Below the pieces are notes generated by a model that was given only the letters and a program-made list of their open reading frames with translations, did no database searches and had not been told where the DNA came from. A stretch of DNA of 64,000 nt from Alviniconcha marisindica. Lineage: Eukaryota; Mollusca; Gastropoda; Provannidae. The stretch spans positions 147,501 through 211,500 of the forward strand of contig JABMCL010002542.1 in the NCBI GenBank assembly GCA_018857735.1, in the 5' to 3' direction. A program made the translations under genes and the position numbers. Below are positions 60,995 through 62,629 of the stretch, piece after piece (the stretch's first letter is position 1; the number at the start of each line of letters is the position of its first letter).

Positions 60995-61798
60995 CCTAGA
61001 TAAAATCAAAATAATGAAATTAATCACAATGCAGTCGTAGCAACTTCTGATTTCCATCTTCCTCGGATTACGGTGATACTATGGTACTGTGCTCTTAACT
61101 AGTTTGATTACAGAGCCTGTTACAAATCTGTGTTCAAAAACTGATGGAAAAATACCACAACAAAACAACATGTATTCAGACTAGACCAGAGAATTACACT
61201 TCAGGTCATCCAAAGTCAGTTACATGCCCATCTGGGGCTAAGATCAGAGTTCAAATCACAGTGATATGTCCAGTACAAACTTCAAACATTTTGCCAGATT
61301 GCTAGCTCGGGTAAACAGCGCAATGCCGAAGTGAACTAATCACCAGCTAACCTCCACGCAACTACTTGGTTGGGTTACGTCAAAGCGGGTGTCAGAGCAT
61401 GCATAGTACTTGTACATGGCCGACAAAGATTTCCGGCCAAATGTAGCATGTTAGTCCTTTAGAGCATGATCAACCCCAATATTACTCTGTTTAGCACCTT
61501 GTTCTTATTCAATTCTGCGATGTATAGACATGGCACCGTAAATACAACGAAATCGTCGTTTATTTTTTTGCCGAAGAAAGCTTCCTCGAAGGCAGCCATT
61601 TTGATTTGTGAGGGTTACAACCAAGCGATTTACCTCGGATTCTCCGCAAAGTTGCCTGAATTCTTGCAATCCTCTGCGTAAATTTGCAACAAATTGTAGT
61701 GCAGGATCTGAAGATTCATTAACATCGTCGGCGCAATACGGAATCCCCACTCTATCGACTCTACATCCCGGCCGACCAGGGAACCGCAACCGCGCCAT
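1146..61798 (-). CDS. KMT2A: KMT2A/KMT2B-like (MLL/trithorax) histone H3K4 methyltransferase, 25 exons, 3' end outside the window
   Basis: The product is a nuclear chromatin regulator of the MLL1/2 (trithorax) family, which methylates histone H3 lysine 4 through a C-terminal SET domain in a WDR5/RBBP5/ASH2L complex. Seen here, in order: a menin-binding-like motif (RFPGRPG), an FxGF motif (DEEFHGF), an AT-hook, a CXXC finger, PHD1-3, a bromodomain, an ePHD, FYRN, a very long linker and FYRC. Exon phases agree across all 24 introns in the window and all donors are GT and acceptors AG. The summed coding length is about 15.0 kb (about 5,000 codons). The order and motif identities match human KMT2A end to end; one gene that resembles both vertebrate paralogues is expected in invertebrates. 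The SET domain is not in the window and must lie to the left. Two anomalies: an indel-like frame change inside exon 22, and splice-site copies in many introns. Coordinates were derived by reading the sequence, without RNA evidence. Confidence 0.96.
1290..1715. repeat. Four-copy tandem repeat of about 85-90 bp (intron 24)
   Basis: Each unit has the phrase ATCTAGGTTATACTTCTTGT followed by TTTTCATGCCTGCTGTAAAA and a GTTGTCAGCAAAAA end. The array starts about 9 bases after the exon 24 donor and fills the intron. Units do not contain exon sequence. Confidence 0.9.
1720..1794 (-). CDS. KMT2A: Exon 24: FYRC middle
   Basis: A 75-base exon, acceptor ttgcag|AGGCAT, donor CGATG|gtacgt, phase 1 on both sides. 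It encodes EAWRQVTDKVQDARAAARMK then QLSYDG, nearly identical to human DAWKSLTDKVQEARSNARLK then QLSFAG. Too short for ORF finders. Confidence 0.95.
1960..2769. repeat. Junction-copy array at the exon 23 donor (intron 23)
   Basis: About eight units of roughly 95-105 bp (one internally deleted, at about 2,412-2,473). On the minus strand each unit carries the end of exon 23 (GCCTTTGAGATCACGTCC... encoding FEITSxDGFSCR), a GAAG|gta donor-like site, and about 45 bases of following intron. Reading past the real donor in the exon frame meets a stop at about 2,732. Confidence 0.93.
2770..3000 (-). CDS. KMT2A: Exon 23: start of FYRC
   Basis: Residues about 4854-4931, acceptor gtttcag|GAGGGC, donor GGAAG|gtaaga, phase 1 on both sides. 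The first half is a Gln/Pro/Glu linker; the end, PRLAFEIMSEDGFSCRAQTM, matches human LVFEISSDDGFQICAESI at the start of FYRC. The last about 55 bases with the donor are copied about eight times downstream. Confidence 0.95.
3005..3521. repeat. Intron 22: C runs, CA repeats and three copies of a about 120-bp unit
   Basis: Runs of C (about 3,192-3,210, 3,321-3,340, 3,444-3,470) and (CA)n sit inside three copies of a unit with CACACTCGCACACAAG and CACATTCACATTCTTTCTCA. The array begins about 20 bases after the exon 22 donor. Confidence 0.85.
3522..11639 (-). CDS. KMT2A: Exon 22: giant exon, end of FYRN plus FYRN-FYRC linker (apparent frameshift inside)
   Basis: An 8,118-base exon, acceptor gcttcag|ATGCAC, donor GAAAG|gtgagt. 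It opens CTRVYWSTVDARRRTVYTCR (human CSRVYWSTTDARKRCVYTCK) and is the equivalent of the large exon of mammalian KMT2A between FYRN and FYRC, but nearly twice as long. The first about 610 codons read in one frame (to about 9,815); the rest, from about 9,815/9,660 down to 3,522, reads in another. Inside are two clear AT-hooks (GRGRPRKL about 6,911-6,951; RRGRPRKL about 6,994-7,037), a third related one (SRPGRPSF), a terminal KKKPGRKPK, a C2HC finger (CPTCKRLYRTVDSFQAHAQSC, minus-strand about 7,430-7,510), acidic and polyAla/Ser/Gln/Asp/Glu tracts, and Pro-rich stretches. No canonical taspase-1 site (QxDGxDD) was found by eye. Confidence 0.92.
11757..12115 (-). repeat. Dispersed repeat family R1, two adjacent copies
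   Basis: Two copies (about 11,757-11,935 and 11,940-12,115) of a about 165-bp element, inverted relative to copies at 14,087 and 48,025. Diagnostic phrase on the minus strand: GGAGCTGTGTGAGAGTCGAG; the end carries ATGATGATGAAG. Probably a short non-autonomous element (SINE or MITE); no coding capacity. Confidence 0.85.
12120..12255 (-). repeat. Dispersed repeat family R2, partial inverted copy
   Basis: Matches on the opposite strand the ends of elements at 19,455-19,695 and 36,150-36,390 (phrase ACTCATGTAGAATCACATGC, end ATAGCGCTATATAAAAG). Confidence 0.85.
12661..13527. mobile_element. MITE-like inverted-repeat element, copy 1 (867 bp)
   Basis: It begins AAGCCCGTTCTTAATTGGGC and ends with the inverse (GCCCAGTTAAGAACGGGCTT), giving terminal inverted repeats of about 25-30 bases, flanked on both sides by TA (12,659-12,660; 13,528-13,529), as expected for a TA target-site duplication. 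No transposase frame. The left 370 bases are about six tandem copies of a about 62-bp unit that includes the terminal repeat (TTCTTAATTGGGCGAATGTT). The middle matches the second copy at 35,314-35,922 in inverse orientation. Confidence 0.88.
13770..14080. repeat. Dispersed repeat fragments R3 and R4 (intron 21)
   Basis: About 13,770-13,910 resembles 42,655-42,800 (shared phrases CTGTGACCCTGAC, AATCTTTTCAC, ATGTACCATCAAA, GAAACAGTCAT). About 13,925-13,990 is the inverse of R4 (ACTGGGCGTAAAAC...). Confidence 0.75.
14087..14250 (+). repeat. Dispersed repeat family R1
   Basis: Copy in plus orientation with GAGCTGTGTGAGAGTCGAGG and TTTCCGTGGACGTAAAGC, ending near ATTAAGCAACACT. About 85-90% like the other copies by eye. 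Confidence 0.85.
14500..14850. repeat. Two-copy tandem repeat of about 165 bp with poly-C
   Basis: Both copies contain GATACAAGAGCACAACGCAG and CCAGGTTTCAATGCAAGT and end in C runs (14,661-14,679; 14,824-14,840). Confidence 0.85.
14895..16156. repeat. Junction-copy array at the exon 21 donor (intron 21)
   Basis: Two alternating sub-units of about 31 and 44 bp. On the minus strand each begins with AG|GTTAGTGTGCTGACAGTG or a near version, which is the real exon 21 donor context (TTTAG|gttagtgtgccgacag). There are roughly 45 GTTAGT copies. Bases 15,568-15,650 have many single-base losses, suggesting sequence error. Confidence 0.93.
16157..16235 (-). CDS. KMT2A: Exon 21: FYRN domain, first part
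   Basis: Residues about 2122-2148, acceptor cacacag|GTTCTT, donor TTTAG|gttagt, phase 1 in and 2 out. It encodes GSCTVESLGSLAPLSDCKGC then LLPLEFR (human GSMTIDCLGILNDLSDCEDK then LFPIGYQ). It splices in frame to RCTRVYWS of exon 22, which completes the FYRN motif. The donor gttagt and flanking bases are copied dozens of times in intron 21. Confidence 0.93.
16290..16347. repeat. (CA)n microsatellite
   Basis: CA run with one interruption, 55 bases upstream of the exon 21 acceptor (in transcript sense, just before it). Confidence 0.95.
16415..17215. repeat. Two minisatellites in intron 20
   Basis: About 16,415-16,975: about 20-bp units of the form CCAGTGCTGGAAACATGAAA. About 16,976-17,205: about 24-32-bp units with CAGGACATTTTGCATCATGC. 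No exon sequence in them. Bases 17,215-17,563 show nothing recognised apart from C runs at 17,391-17,411. Confidence 0.9.
17564..17684 (-). CDS. KMT2A: Exon 20: region between ePHD and FYRN
   Basis: Residues about 2082-2122, acceptor ggttccag|GTGGAT, donor GTTCG|gtacgt, phase 0 in and 1 out. It encodes VFAVKRRLCVDMADVRCMKK followed by LDAEFVNILFG, aligning with human FEVFRRVFVDFEGISLRRKF and LEPENIHMMIG. Confidence 0.93.
17745..18335. repeat. About 43-bp minisatellite (intron 19)
   Basis: About 13 imperfect units with ACAGACATCCACAATTCATC and ATGTTCACACACTGGTCATG. No exon copies seen. Bases 18,340-18,545 are plain intron. Confidence 0.9.
18547..19157. repeat. Junction-copy array at the exon 19 donor, 75-bp in-frame unit (intron 19)
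   Basis: Eight further copies of the exon 19 end. On the minus strand each has CACTGCATCTTTAAGGAGGA, ...TATGAACA(C/T)AGGGAGCAGGC and AGTCAG|gtaagc. Most units are 75 bp (25 codons); two-base deletions occur in the outer copies. In the exon frame the reading stays open through about three units and then stops at about 18,960. Confidence 0.95.
19158..19316 (-). CDS. KMT2A: Exon 19: ePHD end with serially duplicated donor
   Basis: A 53-codon exon, acceptor tgttctcag|CGCTGT, first donor AGTCAG|gtaagc, phase 0 on both sides. It encodes RCDRCRNQGATVGCCMRGCP and ANYHFLCARRQHCIFKEDKT then VYCYEHRE (human CEFCQKPGATVGCCLTSCTS, NYHFMCSRAKNCVFLDDKKV, YCQRHRD), so the C4HC2H ligands are present. Eight more copies of the last about 22 codons plus donor follow. 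The first donor (19,158) is chosen because it gives the family's normal length; donors at about 19,083 and 19,008 remain in frame. Confidence 0.93.
19455..19695 (+). repeat. Dispersed repeat family R2 (SINE-like tail)
   Basis: About 240 bp, paired with 36,150-36,390 and an inverted partial copy at 12,120-12,255. Shared phrases: GCATGAAGTGACA(T/C)GGTGCA, GCCATGCCAGC, TGTAAGTACACCACTT, and the end AGCGCTATATAA. No coding capacity. Confidence 0.85.
19790..20260. repeat. Degenerate about 95-bp tandem repeat (intron 18)
   Basis: Five imperfect units with GTGAGAGGTTTATTTACA and AAGGTTTCAGAA...CAGGCTTAAAA. It begins about 75 bases after the exon 18 donor. A C run lies at 20,251-20,270. Confidence 0.8.
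20326..20463 (-). CDS. KMT2A: Exon 18: ePHD middle
   Basis: A 46-codon exon, acceptor aacttcag|GAGGCG, donor CAGATG|gtgagt, phase 0 on both sides. It encodes EAGRLLYAGQDDWVHVNCAL and WSAEVFEEADGSLQNVHVAM, the counterpart of human DAGRLLYIGQNEWTHVNCAL and WSAEVFEDDDGSLKNVHMAV. The first about 60 bases and the acceptor are copied about nine times upstream in intron 17; the innermost copy is taken as the real exon because only it continues into WSAEVFEE. Confidence 0.96.
20464..21470. repeat. Junction-copy array at the exon 18 acceptor (intron 17)
   Basis: About nine units of roughly 100-110 bp. On the minus strand each carries the intron end (TTGTTGTCAACTTCAG), then about 55-60 bases of exon 18 (GAGGCGGGCAGGCTTCTGTA, encoding EAGRLLYAGQDDW) and a short tail GTGTTACGGGTGTTGTAAC. 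This is the only array that copies a 3' splice site. In transcript order all the copies precede the real acceptor. Confidence 0.95.
21471..22093. other. Intron 17 remainder
   Basis: Plain AT-rich intron without a recognised element, ending in a (CA)n tract at about 21,980-22,036, 58 bases from the exon 17 donor. Confidence 0.7.
22094..22173 (-). CDS. KMT2A: Exon 17: start of ePHD
   Basis: Residues about 1956-1982, acceptor cgtttcag|CGACCA, donor CCAGAT|gtgagt, phase 1 in and 0 out. It encodes EDLRQCVLCLEVGDDYPD, matching human EDNRQCALCLTYGDD, the first C-x2-C of the extended PHD finger. Confidence 0.95.
22260..23406. repeat. Junction-copy array at the exon 16 donor, 31-bp unit (intron 16)
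   Basis: On the minus strand the unit is CTGTAAGTGTCTTTGTAGCC then AGTGGTTCTGA; the real junction reads AGCT|gtaagtgtgtttgtagcc. About 36 copies; those from 22,260 to 22,680 are degenerate, those near the exon almost identical, as expected if the newest copies lie next to the exon. Confidence 0.95.
23407..23546 (-). CDS. KMT2A: Exon 16: post-bromodomain, HCF-1-type DHTY motif
   Basis: Residues about 1909-1956, acceptor cgacaacag|GGGCATG, donor GAGCT|gtaagt, phase 2 in and 1 out. It encodes GMLPDAVVPPYSDHTYAQWLERE (human GMLPNAVLPPSLDHNYAQWQERE). DHTY fits the [D/E]HxY HCF-1 binding motif. Its donor hexamer gtaagt and the bases after it recur in about 36 copies in intron 16. Confidence 0.96.
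23668..24031 (+). mobile_element. tRNA-derived SINE (intron 15)
   Basis: A tRNA-like head has an A box (TAGCTCATTTGGTAGAGCG) and a B box (GGTTTGAGTCC). It is followed by a about 250-bp unrelated body (with GTGCCCACGTTAAAAATCCC) and a 3' end ACAATAAAGTATG...AAATATTA(A)13. Head, body and poly-A tail fit a Pol III SINE inserted antisense to the gene. It is not a functional tRNA: the acceptor stem does not close. Confidence 0.85.
24041..24114 (-). CDS. KMT2A: Exon 15: end of bromodomain
   Basis: Residues about 1885-1909, acceptor ttgtacag|CAAATG, donor CCCCA|gtgagt, phase 0 in and 2 out. It encodes QMERVFPWFSVKTCRLW, almost identical to human QMERVFPWFSVKKSRFW. A SINE lies immediately downstream in intron 15. 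Confidence 0.96.
24115..25287. other. Intron 14: mostly unique, SINE-type tail and purine-rich tract
   Basis: Bases 24,585-24,655 resemble the end of a short dispersed element (ATAATAATAATAACAGGGAA and AGCGCTTTCGG). Bases 24,898-25,260 are GA-rich (GAAGAAGAAG, AAAGAAAG). A copy of R4 lies at 25,045-25,120. No exon. Confidence 0.65.
25288..25398 (-). CDS. KMT2A: Exon 14: bromodomain helix segment
   Basis: A 37-codon exon, acceptor aaaacag|GGTGAG, donor ATCAGG|gtatgt, phase 0 on both sides. It encodes GEFNEDMVHIIQTALSND...SNSVRSIFIR, matching human LEFSDDIVKIIQAAINSD...NSMVKSFFIR. As in MLL1, the canonical acetyl-lysine-binding Asn context is not evident, so this bromodomain may not read acetyl-lysine. 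Confidence 0.95.
25500..26570. repeat. Outer tandem array of intron 13 (about 86-bp unit)
   Basis: About ten units of the form ATCAGAACCAAGCGACAAAG...CACGATTCAGAACACTGGTG. They share the core ACAAAGCCACGACTC with the 39-bp array next to the exon, so both probably have one origin. Confidence 0.88.
26571..27492. repeat. Junction-copy array at the exon 13 donor, 39-bp unit (intron 13)
   Basis: The unit is GTATTACCAAGCACCAAAGC then CACGACTGACCACACTGGC. On the minus strand this contains CCAGTGTG|GT(G/C)AGTCGTGGCT; the real junction is CCAGTGTG|gtgagtcgtggct. About 23 copies. The 39-bp period (13 codons) creates long open frames on both strands that are not genes. Confidence 0.95.
27493..28950 (-). 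CDS. KMT2A: Exon 13: long insertion inside the bromodomain
   Basis: A 486-codon exon (residues 1362-1847), acceptor gttccag|AAAGAA, donor GTGTG|gtgagt, phase 0 on both sides. Only the last 30 residues (FPRDFNTIRMKLEADKYTSV) match human LDLEGVKRKMDQGNYTSV. The preceding roughly 455 residues are Ser/Gly/Glu/Asp-rich, low-complexity and not conserved; human has about 50 residues at this place. A SUMO-interacting-like stretch DVMIISDTDS lies at about 28,654-28,683. The insertion separates the first bromodomain helix from the rest of the fold and is presumably a disordered loop. Confidence 0.93.
28951..29793. other. Intron 12
   Basis: Two near copies of about 75 bp at 29,025-29,165 (ATGGGG(T/C)(G/A)CCATAAA..AATCTATTATT, then CAACTAC(A/C)CA(C/T)TTGTTTC). 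The rest is unique AT-rich intron with an A run at about 29,680-29,694. Confidence 0.7.
29794..29981 (-). CDS. KMT2A: Exon 12: end of PHD3 and start of bromodomain
   Basis: Residues about 1299-1361, acceptor gttacag|ATGAGA, donor GAGGCG|gtgagt, phase 1 in and 0 out. It encodes DEMYQLFSYLPEDIQYRCRVC (human DEMYEILSNLPESVAYTCVNC), which closes PHD3, then EWQTILREELLSGLRSVLTGLL, the first bromodomain helix (human EWRLALEKELQISLKQVLTALL). Confidence 0.96.
30040..32045. repeat. About 43-bp minisatellite (intron 11)
   Basis: About 45 units of the form AAAGTAAACTGGACACAACA then CAAAAGTCAAGACTGGCAGAGAC with local variants (blocks of identical variants). It starts about 40 bases after the exon 11 donor and runs to within about 60 bases of the exon 12 acceptor. 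No exon copies seen. Confidence 0.93.
32083..32196 (-). CDS. KMT2A: Exon 11: PHD3 core
   Basis: Residues about 1261-1299, acceptor gttggcag|GGAACT, donor GACAG|gttggt, phase 1 on both sides. It encodes NFCPICRKCYTDDDWESKM, VQCSLCESWVHARCEGL, the counterpart of human NFCPLCDKCYDDDDYESKM, MQCGKCDRWVHSKCENL. PHD3 of MLL1 reads H3K4me3 and binds CYP33; the aromatic cage Tyr and Trp positions (CYTDDD, SWVH) are present. Confidence 0.97.
32285..33020. repeat. Compound CA / about 145-bp tandem repeat and trinucleotide tract (intron 10)
   Basis: Six units combine a (CA)n stretch with GTAATTCATTACAGAGGAG, TTGCTAATTAAGTTGCATAC and TTTCAGATGAAATCTAGTAT. Next to the exon 10 donor is (CCA)n(CAT)n at 32,961-33,020. 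Confidence 0.93.
33030..33216 (-). CDS. KMT2A: Exon 10: PHD2 and start of PHD3
   Basis: Residues about 1199-1261, acceptor ctttcag|GACACT, donor CAAAG|gtcagc, phase 0 in and 1 out. It encodes DTYHPECLGPAYP, VWVCTKCVKCKSCG, TTPGKG and WTYDFSLCFECGKLMDKG, closely matching human YHPECLGPNYP, VWICTKCVRCKSCG, TTPGKG and WSHDFSLCHDCAKLFAKG. PHD2 of MLL1 recruits a ubiquitin ligase complex in mammals; that role here is inference. Confidence 0.97.
33380..34511. repeat. Junction-copy array at the exon 9 (PHD1) donor (intron 9)
   Basis: About eight units of roughly 120-140 bp. On the minus strand each encodes part of GELVLP or VENWCCRRCQFCHVCGLQTG and LLQCD(R/H)CQ, then CAG|gtatgtgatgatgatgat. One copy (about 33,728) has ggatgt instead of gtatgt. 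The exon frame closes shortly after the real donor, so the copies are not simple exon extensions. Confidence 0.95.
34512..34676 (-). CDS. KMT2A: Exon 9: PHD1 core and start of PHD2
   Basis: A 55-codon exon, acceptor cgttgcag|CTCATG, donor TGTCAG|gtatgt, phase 0 on both sides. It encodes CSICCEPFHWFCLEEEDRP, NWCCRRCQFCHVCG and LLQCDRCQ, which correspond to human CQVCCEPFHKFCLEENERP, NWCCRRCKFCHVCG and LLECNKCR. PHD zinc ligands are all present. Its 3' half together with the donor is copied about eight times in the next 1.1 kb of intron. Confidence 0.97.
34677..35310. other. Intron 8, first part
   Basis: (GA)n at 34,722-34,745 and (CA)n at 34,857-34,911; the rest is unique, no exon. Confidence 0.7.
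35314..35922. mobile_element. MITE-like inverted-repeat element, copy 2 (about 609 bp)
   Basis: It starts AAGCCCGTTCTTAACTGGGC and ends CGCCCAATTAAGAACGGCCT(T), terminal inverted repeats of about 28 bases, with TA on each side. It is the inverse of copy 1 (12,661-13,527) through the middle (for example CTCCGAAGCGAGTGAAGAAC). It has only about two of the end-proximal tandem units, against about six in copy 1. Confidence 0.88.
36150..36390 (+). repeat. Dispersed repeat family R2
   Basis: About 240 bp, closely similar to 19,455-19,695, ending ATAGCGCTATATAAGCGATC. Confidence 0.85.
36735..36845 (-). CDS. KMT2A: Exon 8: PHD1, first zinc-ligand pair
   Basis: A 37-codon exon, acceptor gacgcag|GATTGT, donor AAAAG|gttgcg, phase 0 on both sides. 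It encodes DCLDIEMAWRRGLALT...RAVCFLCGSAGREK, matching human DCEAENVWEMGGLGILT...RVVCFLCASSGHVE, with the first C-x2-C of PHD1. The donor is weaker than the others (gttgcg). Confidence 0.9.
36846..38225. other. Intron 7, first part
   Basis: A (GT)n(GTT)n tract at about 37,193-37,277, a short-element tail at 37,365-37,425 (AGAATAGCGCTTTATAAGAA), and a G run at 37,460-37,478. The plus-strand frame at 37,527-37,964 shows no recognised domain. No exon needed here by phase. Confidence 0.65.
38230..38417 (-). pseudogene. Fragment of non-LTR retrotransposon ORF2 C-terminus
   Basis: Minus-strand frame TVIYKTKRYGQRAFSCIAPS then QWNALPRNIMESDSIHS resembles the C-terminal end of reverse transcriptases of the CR1/Jockey/Rex type (pattern YGxRxFSxxxPxxWNxLPxxIRxxxS). 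The frame is broken just after it, and a 24-base phrase (GACAGAATGAATAGA) is duplicated. A dead fragment. Confidence 0.75.
38869..38985 (-). CDS. KMT2A: Exon 7: linker between CXXC and PHD1
   Basis: A 39-codon exon with acceptor ctgtgcag|GCGGGG and donor CTGAAA|gtgagt, phase 0 on both sides. It ends RSIVHTELK, which aligns with human HRIRVDFKED just before the PHD1 leader, and joins in frame to exon 8 (DCLDIEMAW). The body (Gln/Pro/Val-rich) is not conserved, so the exon is supported by phase, splice sites and position more than by motif. Confidence 0.8.
39115..39870. repeat. 32-bp minisatellite (intron 6)
   Basis: About 22 units of CCAGAATTGAACCTGGAACA then CACACTGTCAAG. Units from about 39,740 onward are eroded by scattered single-base changes and losses, in a way that looks like base-call error. 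Confidence 0.92.
40050..40167. repeat. C runs next to the exon 6 donor
   Basis: Runs of C at about 40,058-40,074 and 40,129-40,148; otherwise unique. Confidence 0.85.
40168..40552 (-). CDS. KMT2A: Exon 6: end of CXXC and following linker
   Basis: Residues about 939-1067, acceptor gttccag|CAACCGC, donor AGAAG|gtaggt, phase 2 in and 0 out. It begins NRTCQRPMYSKQ, completing the CXXC finger with the last cysteine (human KMRKCQNLQWMPSK). The remainder is a linker rich in Pro, Gln, Glu and Arg, ending ARQILKRKKK. The exon is very GC-rich and bordered by runs of C in the downstream intron. Confidence 0.92.
40680..41800. repeat. 31-bp minisatellite (intron 5)
   Basis: About 35 units of GCTGCAGAAACTGTGATCTG then AATGAAGTGTT. 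On the minus strand each has a 3' splice-site-like phrase ACAGTTTCTGCAG|CAAC. The real acceptor of exon 6 (gttccag|CAAC) lies 130 bases downstream but no exon 6 codons are copied. Units at 40,845-40,870 and 41,415-41,560 have many base losses. Confidence 0.92.
42182..42229 (-). CDS. KMT2A: Exon 5: CXXC zinc finger, KFGG segment
   Basis: A 48-base exon (residues about 923-939) with acceptor tttgcag|AGACAGC and donor GCGT|gtaagt, phase 2 in and out. It encodes RDSKKFGGKNILKKACV, the KFGG DNA-contact loop and the seventh cysteine of the CXXC domain (human CLDKPKFGGRNIKKQCC). It is too short for ORF finders; it was recognised from the motif and the flanking splice sites. Confidence 0.93.
42360..42860. 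repeat. Intron 4: CT tract and R3 element
   Basis: (CT)n at 42,526-42,573. About 42,640-42,860 carries R3 phrases twice (CACTGTGACC(C/T)T(G/A)AC, AGCAATC), related to 13,770-13,910. Confidence 0.75.
42950..47765. repeat. 4.8-kb minisatellite (intron 4), 33-bp core unit
   Basis: More than 130 units. Near the exon 4 donor they are almost identical (CAGACAGAAGCACACTCTCC then ACTCTATATGTCT, 33 bp); farther away they shorten to 21-23 bp (CAGACAGAAGCCCACTCTCC then ACCCA) and then to about 19-24 bp (CAGACAGAGACACTCTCCAC). The array starts about 12 bases after the donor. Frames of up to 1,284 codons across it are repeat artefacts. Confidence 0.95.
47776..47944 (-). CDS. KMT2A: Exon 4: CXXC zinc finger, first half
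   Basis: Residues about 867-923, acceptor atttcag|ACTCTTC, donor TGCCG|gtaagt, phase 1 in and 2 out. After a short acidic stretch and a basic cluster (RLNRLRRRKGRCREC) it encodes C-x2-C-x2-C (CRECSGC) and CGKCVYC, six of the eight zinc ligands of a CXXC domain. CXXC domains of this type bind unmethylated CpG DNA. The usual Asp before the second cluster is Asn (PNCGKC). The 4.8-kb minisatellite of intron 4 begins about 12 bases after the donor. Confidence 0.95.
47945..49318. other. Intron 3: R1 copy and GT microsatellite
   Basis: R1 copy at 48,025-48,190 (plus). Long (GT)n with interruptions at 48,822-49,008. A short-element-like tail at 49,110-49,190. No exon. Confidence 0.8.
49319..49609 (-). 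CDS. KMT2A: Exon 3: conserved block before CXXC
   Basis: Residues about 770-867, acceptor ttctag|CTTCGC, donor AAGAG|gtgggt, phase 1 in and out. It contains GPRIKHVCRRAAVVL and PTLSALPSPEKERLL, almost identical to human RGPRIKHVCRRAAVAL and PTLSALPWEEREKIL, the conserved element just upstream of the CXXC domain. The first 45 residues are Ser/Pro/Lys-rich and not conserved. No enzymatic function is expected; in MLL1 this region lies within the repression/DNA-binding module. Confidence 0.94.
50038..50900. repeat. About 300-bp tandem repeat, 2.5-3 copies (intron 2)
   Basis: Copies at about 50,038-50,337 and 50,337-50,637 are nearly identical (CATTATGATCGACCCGTCAA, GTGACCTTTCAACTCATCTA); a partial, diverged third copy runs to about 50,900. 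Confidence 0.92.
51170..53330. other. Intron 2 stretch with probable low sequence quality
   Basis: Many adjacent short homopolymers (such as AAAAAAACCCTTTTTTC, GGGGGGTAGCCC) and sudden G or C runs appear at 51,170-51,480 and 52,360-53,330, unlike the clean flanks at 51,500-52,300. No gene is visible. Paired GTTGCATAAGTATGCAAC-like phrases recur at about 49,690, 51,960, 52,583 and 52,965. Confidence 0.6.
53335..54260. repeat. C-rich low-complexity tract
   Basis: C runs of up to about 60 bases (53,335-53,402; 53,668-53,719; 54,153-54,182), mixed with CCACCC and AAACTCACC. The outer, eroded part of the exon 2 array lies within it. Confidence 0.85.
54060..55992. repeat. Junction-copy array at the exon 2 donor, about 48-bp unit (intron 2)
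   Basis: More than 30 units. On the minus strand a unit is TTTG|GTGAGTTTGTCTTTGAT then AGAAGGTATTATGGGTGAAG; the real junction is GATTTG|gtgagttggtctttga. The second donor (at 55,939) is 54 bases away and in frame, so use of it would add 18 residues. Confidence 0.93.
55993..58135 (-). CDS. KMT2A: Exon 2: LEDGF-type FxGF motif, AT-hook, basic N-terminal region
   Basis: Residues about 56-770, acceptor ggcag|GATGAG, donor TTTG|gtgagt, phase 0 in and 1 out. It opens with DEEFHGFSEEDVRL, matching human EDEQFLGFGSDEEVRV; the F-x-G-F core is the integrase-binding-domain motif used to bind LEDGF/p75. An AT-hook (VGRPRKHP, about 57,748-57,775) and the conserved blocks KQLLQKAKQGG and NKRFIEDDPIPSALLIKRP (human RRFIEDEDYDPPIKIAR) follow. 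Between about 56,790 and 57,105 there are roughly seven degenerate basic repeats of the type SxxQRxxKxxPA. The rest is Lys/Arg/Ser-rich and probably disordered. The exon end lies directly against a large tandem array whose units copy its donor. Confidence 0.94.
58136..61633. other. Intron 1: mostly unique DNA
   Basis: Contains a two-copy about 75-bp repeat at 59,760-59,920 (TTACTGGTACACTAA(A/T)ACTAG), a two-copy about 38-bp repeat at 60,480-60,545 (ATCATGCTTTTTCAGAGAGC), and a (GT)n tract at 60,955-60,992. No other gene or exon seen. A YY1-like site (AAAATGGCTGCC, minus strand, about 61,596-61,607) lies just inside the intron. Confidence 0.7.
61634..61798 (-). CDS. KMT2A: Exon 1: N-terminus with menin-binding motif
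   Basis: Codons 1-55, phase 0 at the end, donor GAG|gtaaat. The start ATG has A at -3 and G at +4. The protein begins MARLRFPGRPG; human MLL1 begins with RWRFPARPG, the high-affinity menin-binding motif, so the key F-P-x-R-P residues are kept. Further on, ALQFVANLRRGLQEFRQLCGES corresponds to the human segment DAALQ..GTNLRRFRAVFGES. The exon therefore supplies the surface that recruits menin (and, with exon 2, LEDGF). The strong match makes this ATG the likely start. Confidence 0.93.
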
Positions 61799-62000
61799 GA
61801 TGCTTTGGTCACTTCAATTCAACATGGCGCCTTGCGACACTCCCGATGTATTAAAATCGATGTTTGTGGTCTATATTCAGACTACTGCGTTATTTGTGGT
61901 GCGTCTGTGAGGTAAACAGAAATCGGGTATTCACTTTATGGGCATTGCAAGTGCAAAACATGTCTGTTATTCTTTTGGTTTGTAAATATGTGTAGTATTT
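61799..62000 (-). promoter_or_regulatory. Presumed 5' UTR and promoter of the KMT2A-like gene
   Basis: The first 120 bases upstream of the start codon contain an ATGGCGCC phrase (plus strand, about 61,824-61,831) and no TATA box at a useful distance. The transcription start cannot be placed from sequence alone. Region to 62,630 shows no convincing coding frame on either strand. Confidence 0.4.
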
Positions 62001-62629
62001 TTTTCGTTACACATGTTCCGGGCAGGCATTGGACCAATAACTATAACACGATTACCCGCCAAATTTAATGGCTTTCTGTTGACGTTTCTAAAATACTTAT
62101 GAATGACGGGTGTGTTGTCTTCTTTGAAAGGGATACGTAAAAGTGGATTATTGTTCCAAGTAATCAACGTGCATGGTTTTCGCTGTTCAGATCATCACAC
62201 TGCTGTTTCACATTTTCAGCTTTCCGTGGTCCCAAAACACACTGGGCGGCGCATAGTAAAAGGGGCGGGGTTTTACGACAGGCTTGCGTAGTTTGGGGGG
62301 TCACTGGCGAGCTGGCCCGGGGTTTCTTTTTCACAGGACTGGTGGAATGATCACAAAAGACGCCAGCTGGAGGAACGTTCACTGACTTGGATTGCTTTCA
62401 TTCATGCGTATGAGTATGATCGTATATGCCGGGTGGATGTGATTTGTGCCTCACTGAAAATTGCATTCAAATGTAAAGCGTGTGTTTTCTTTTCTTCAGT
62501 TGCCGAACGGAACGATAAATTCAAAACCGTGCTAGTTCGATCTCAACTCGCCGATATGCACCGTCGCCGGCGCAGTCCGTCATCACTGTGGTTCCACGTA
62601 ACTGGCTGGACATGAAAGCGGCCGGTGCA

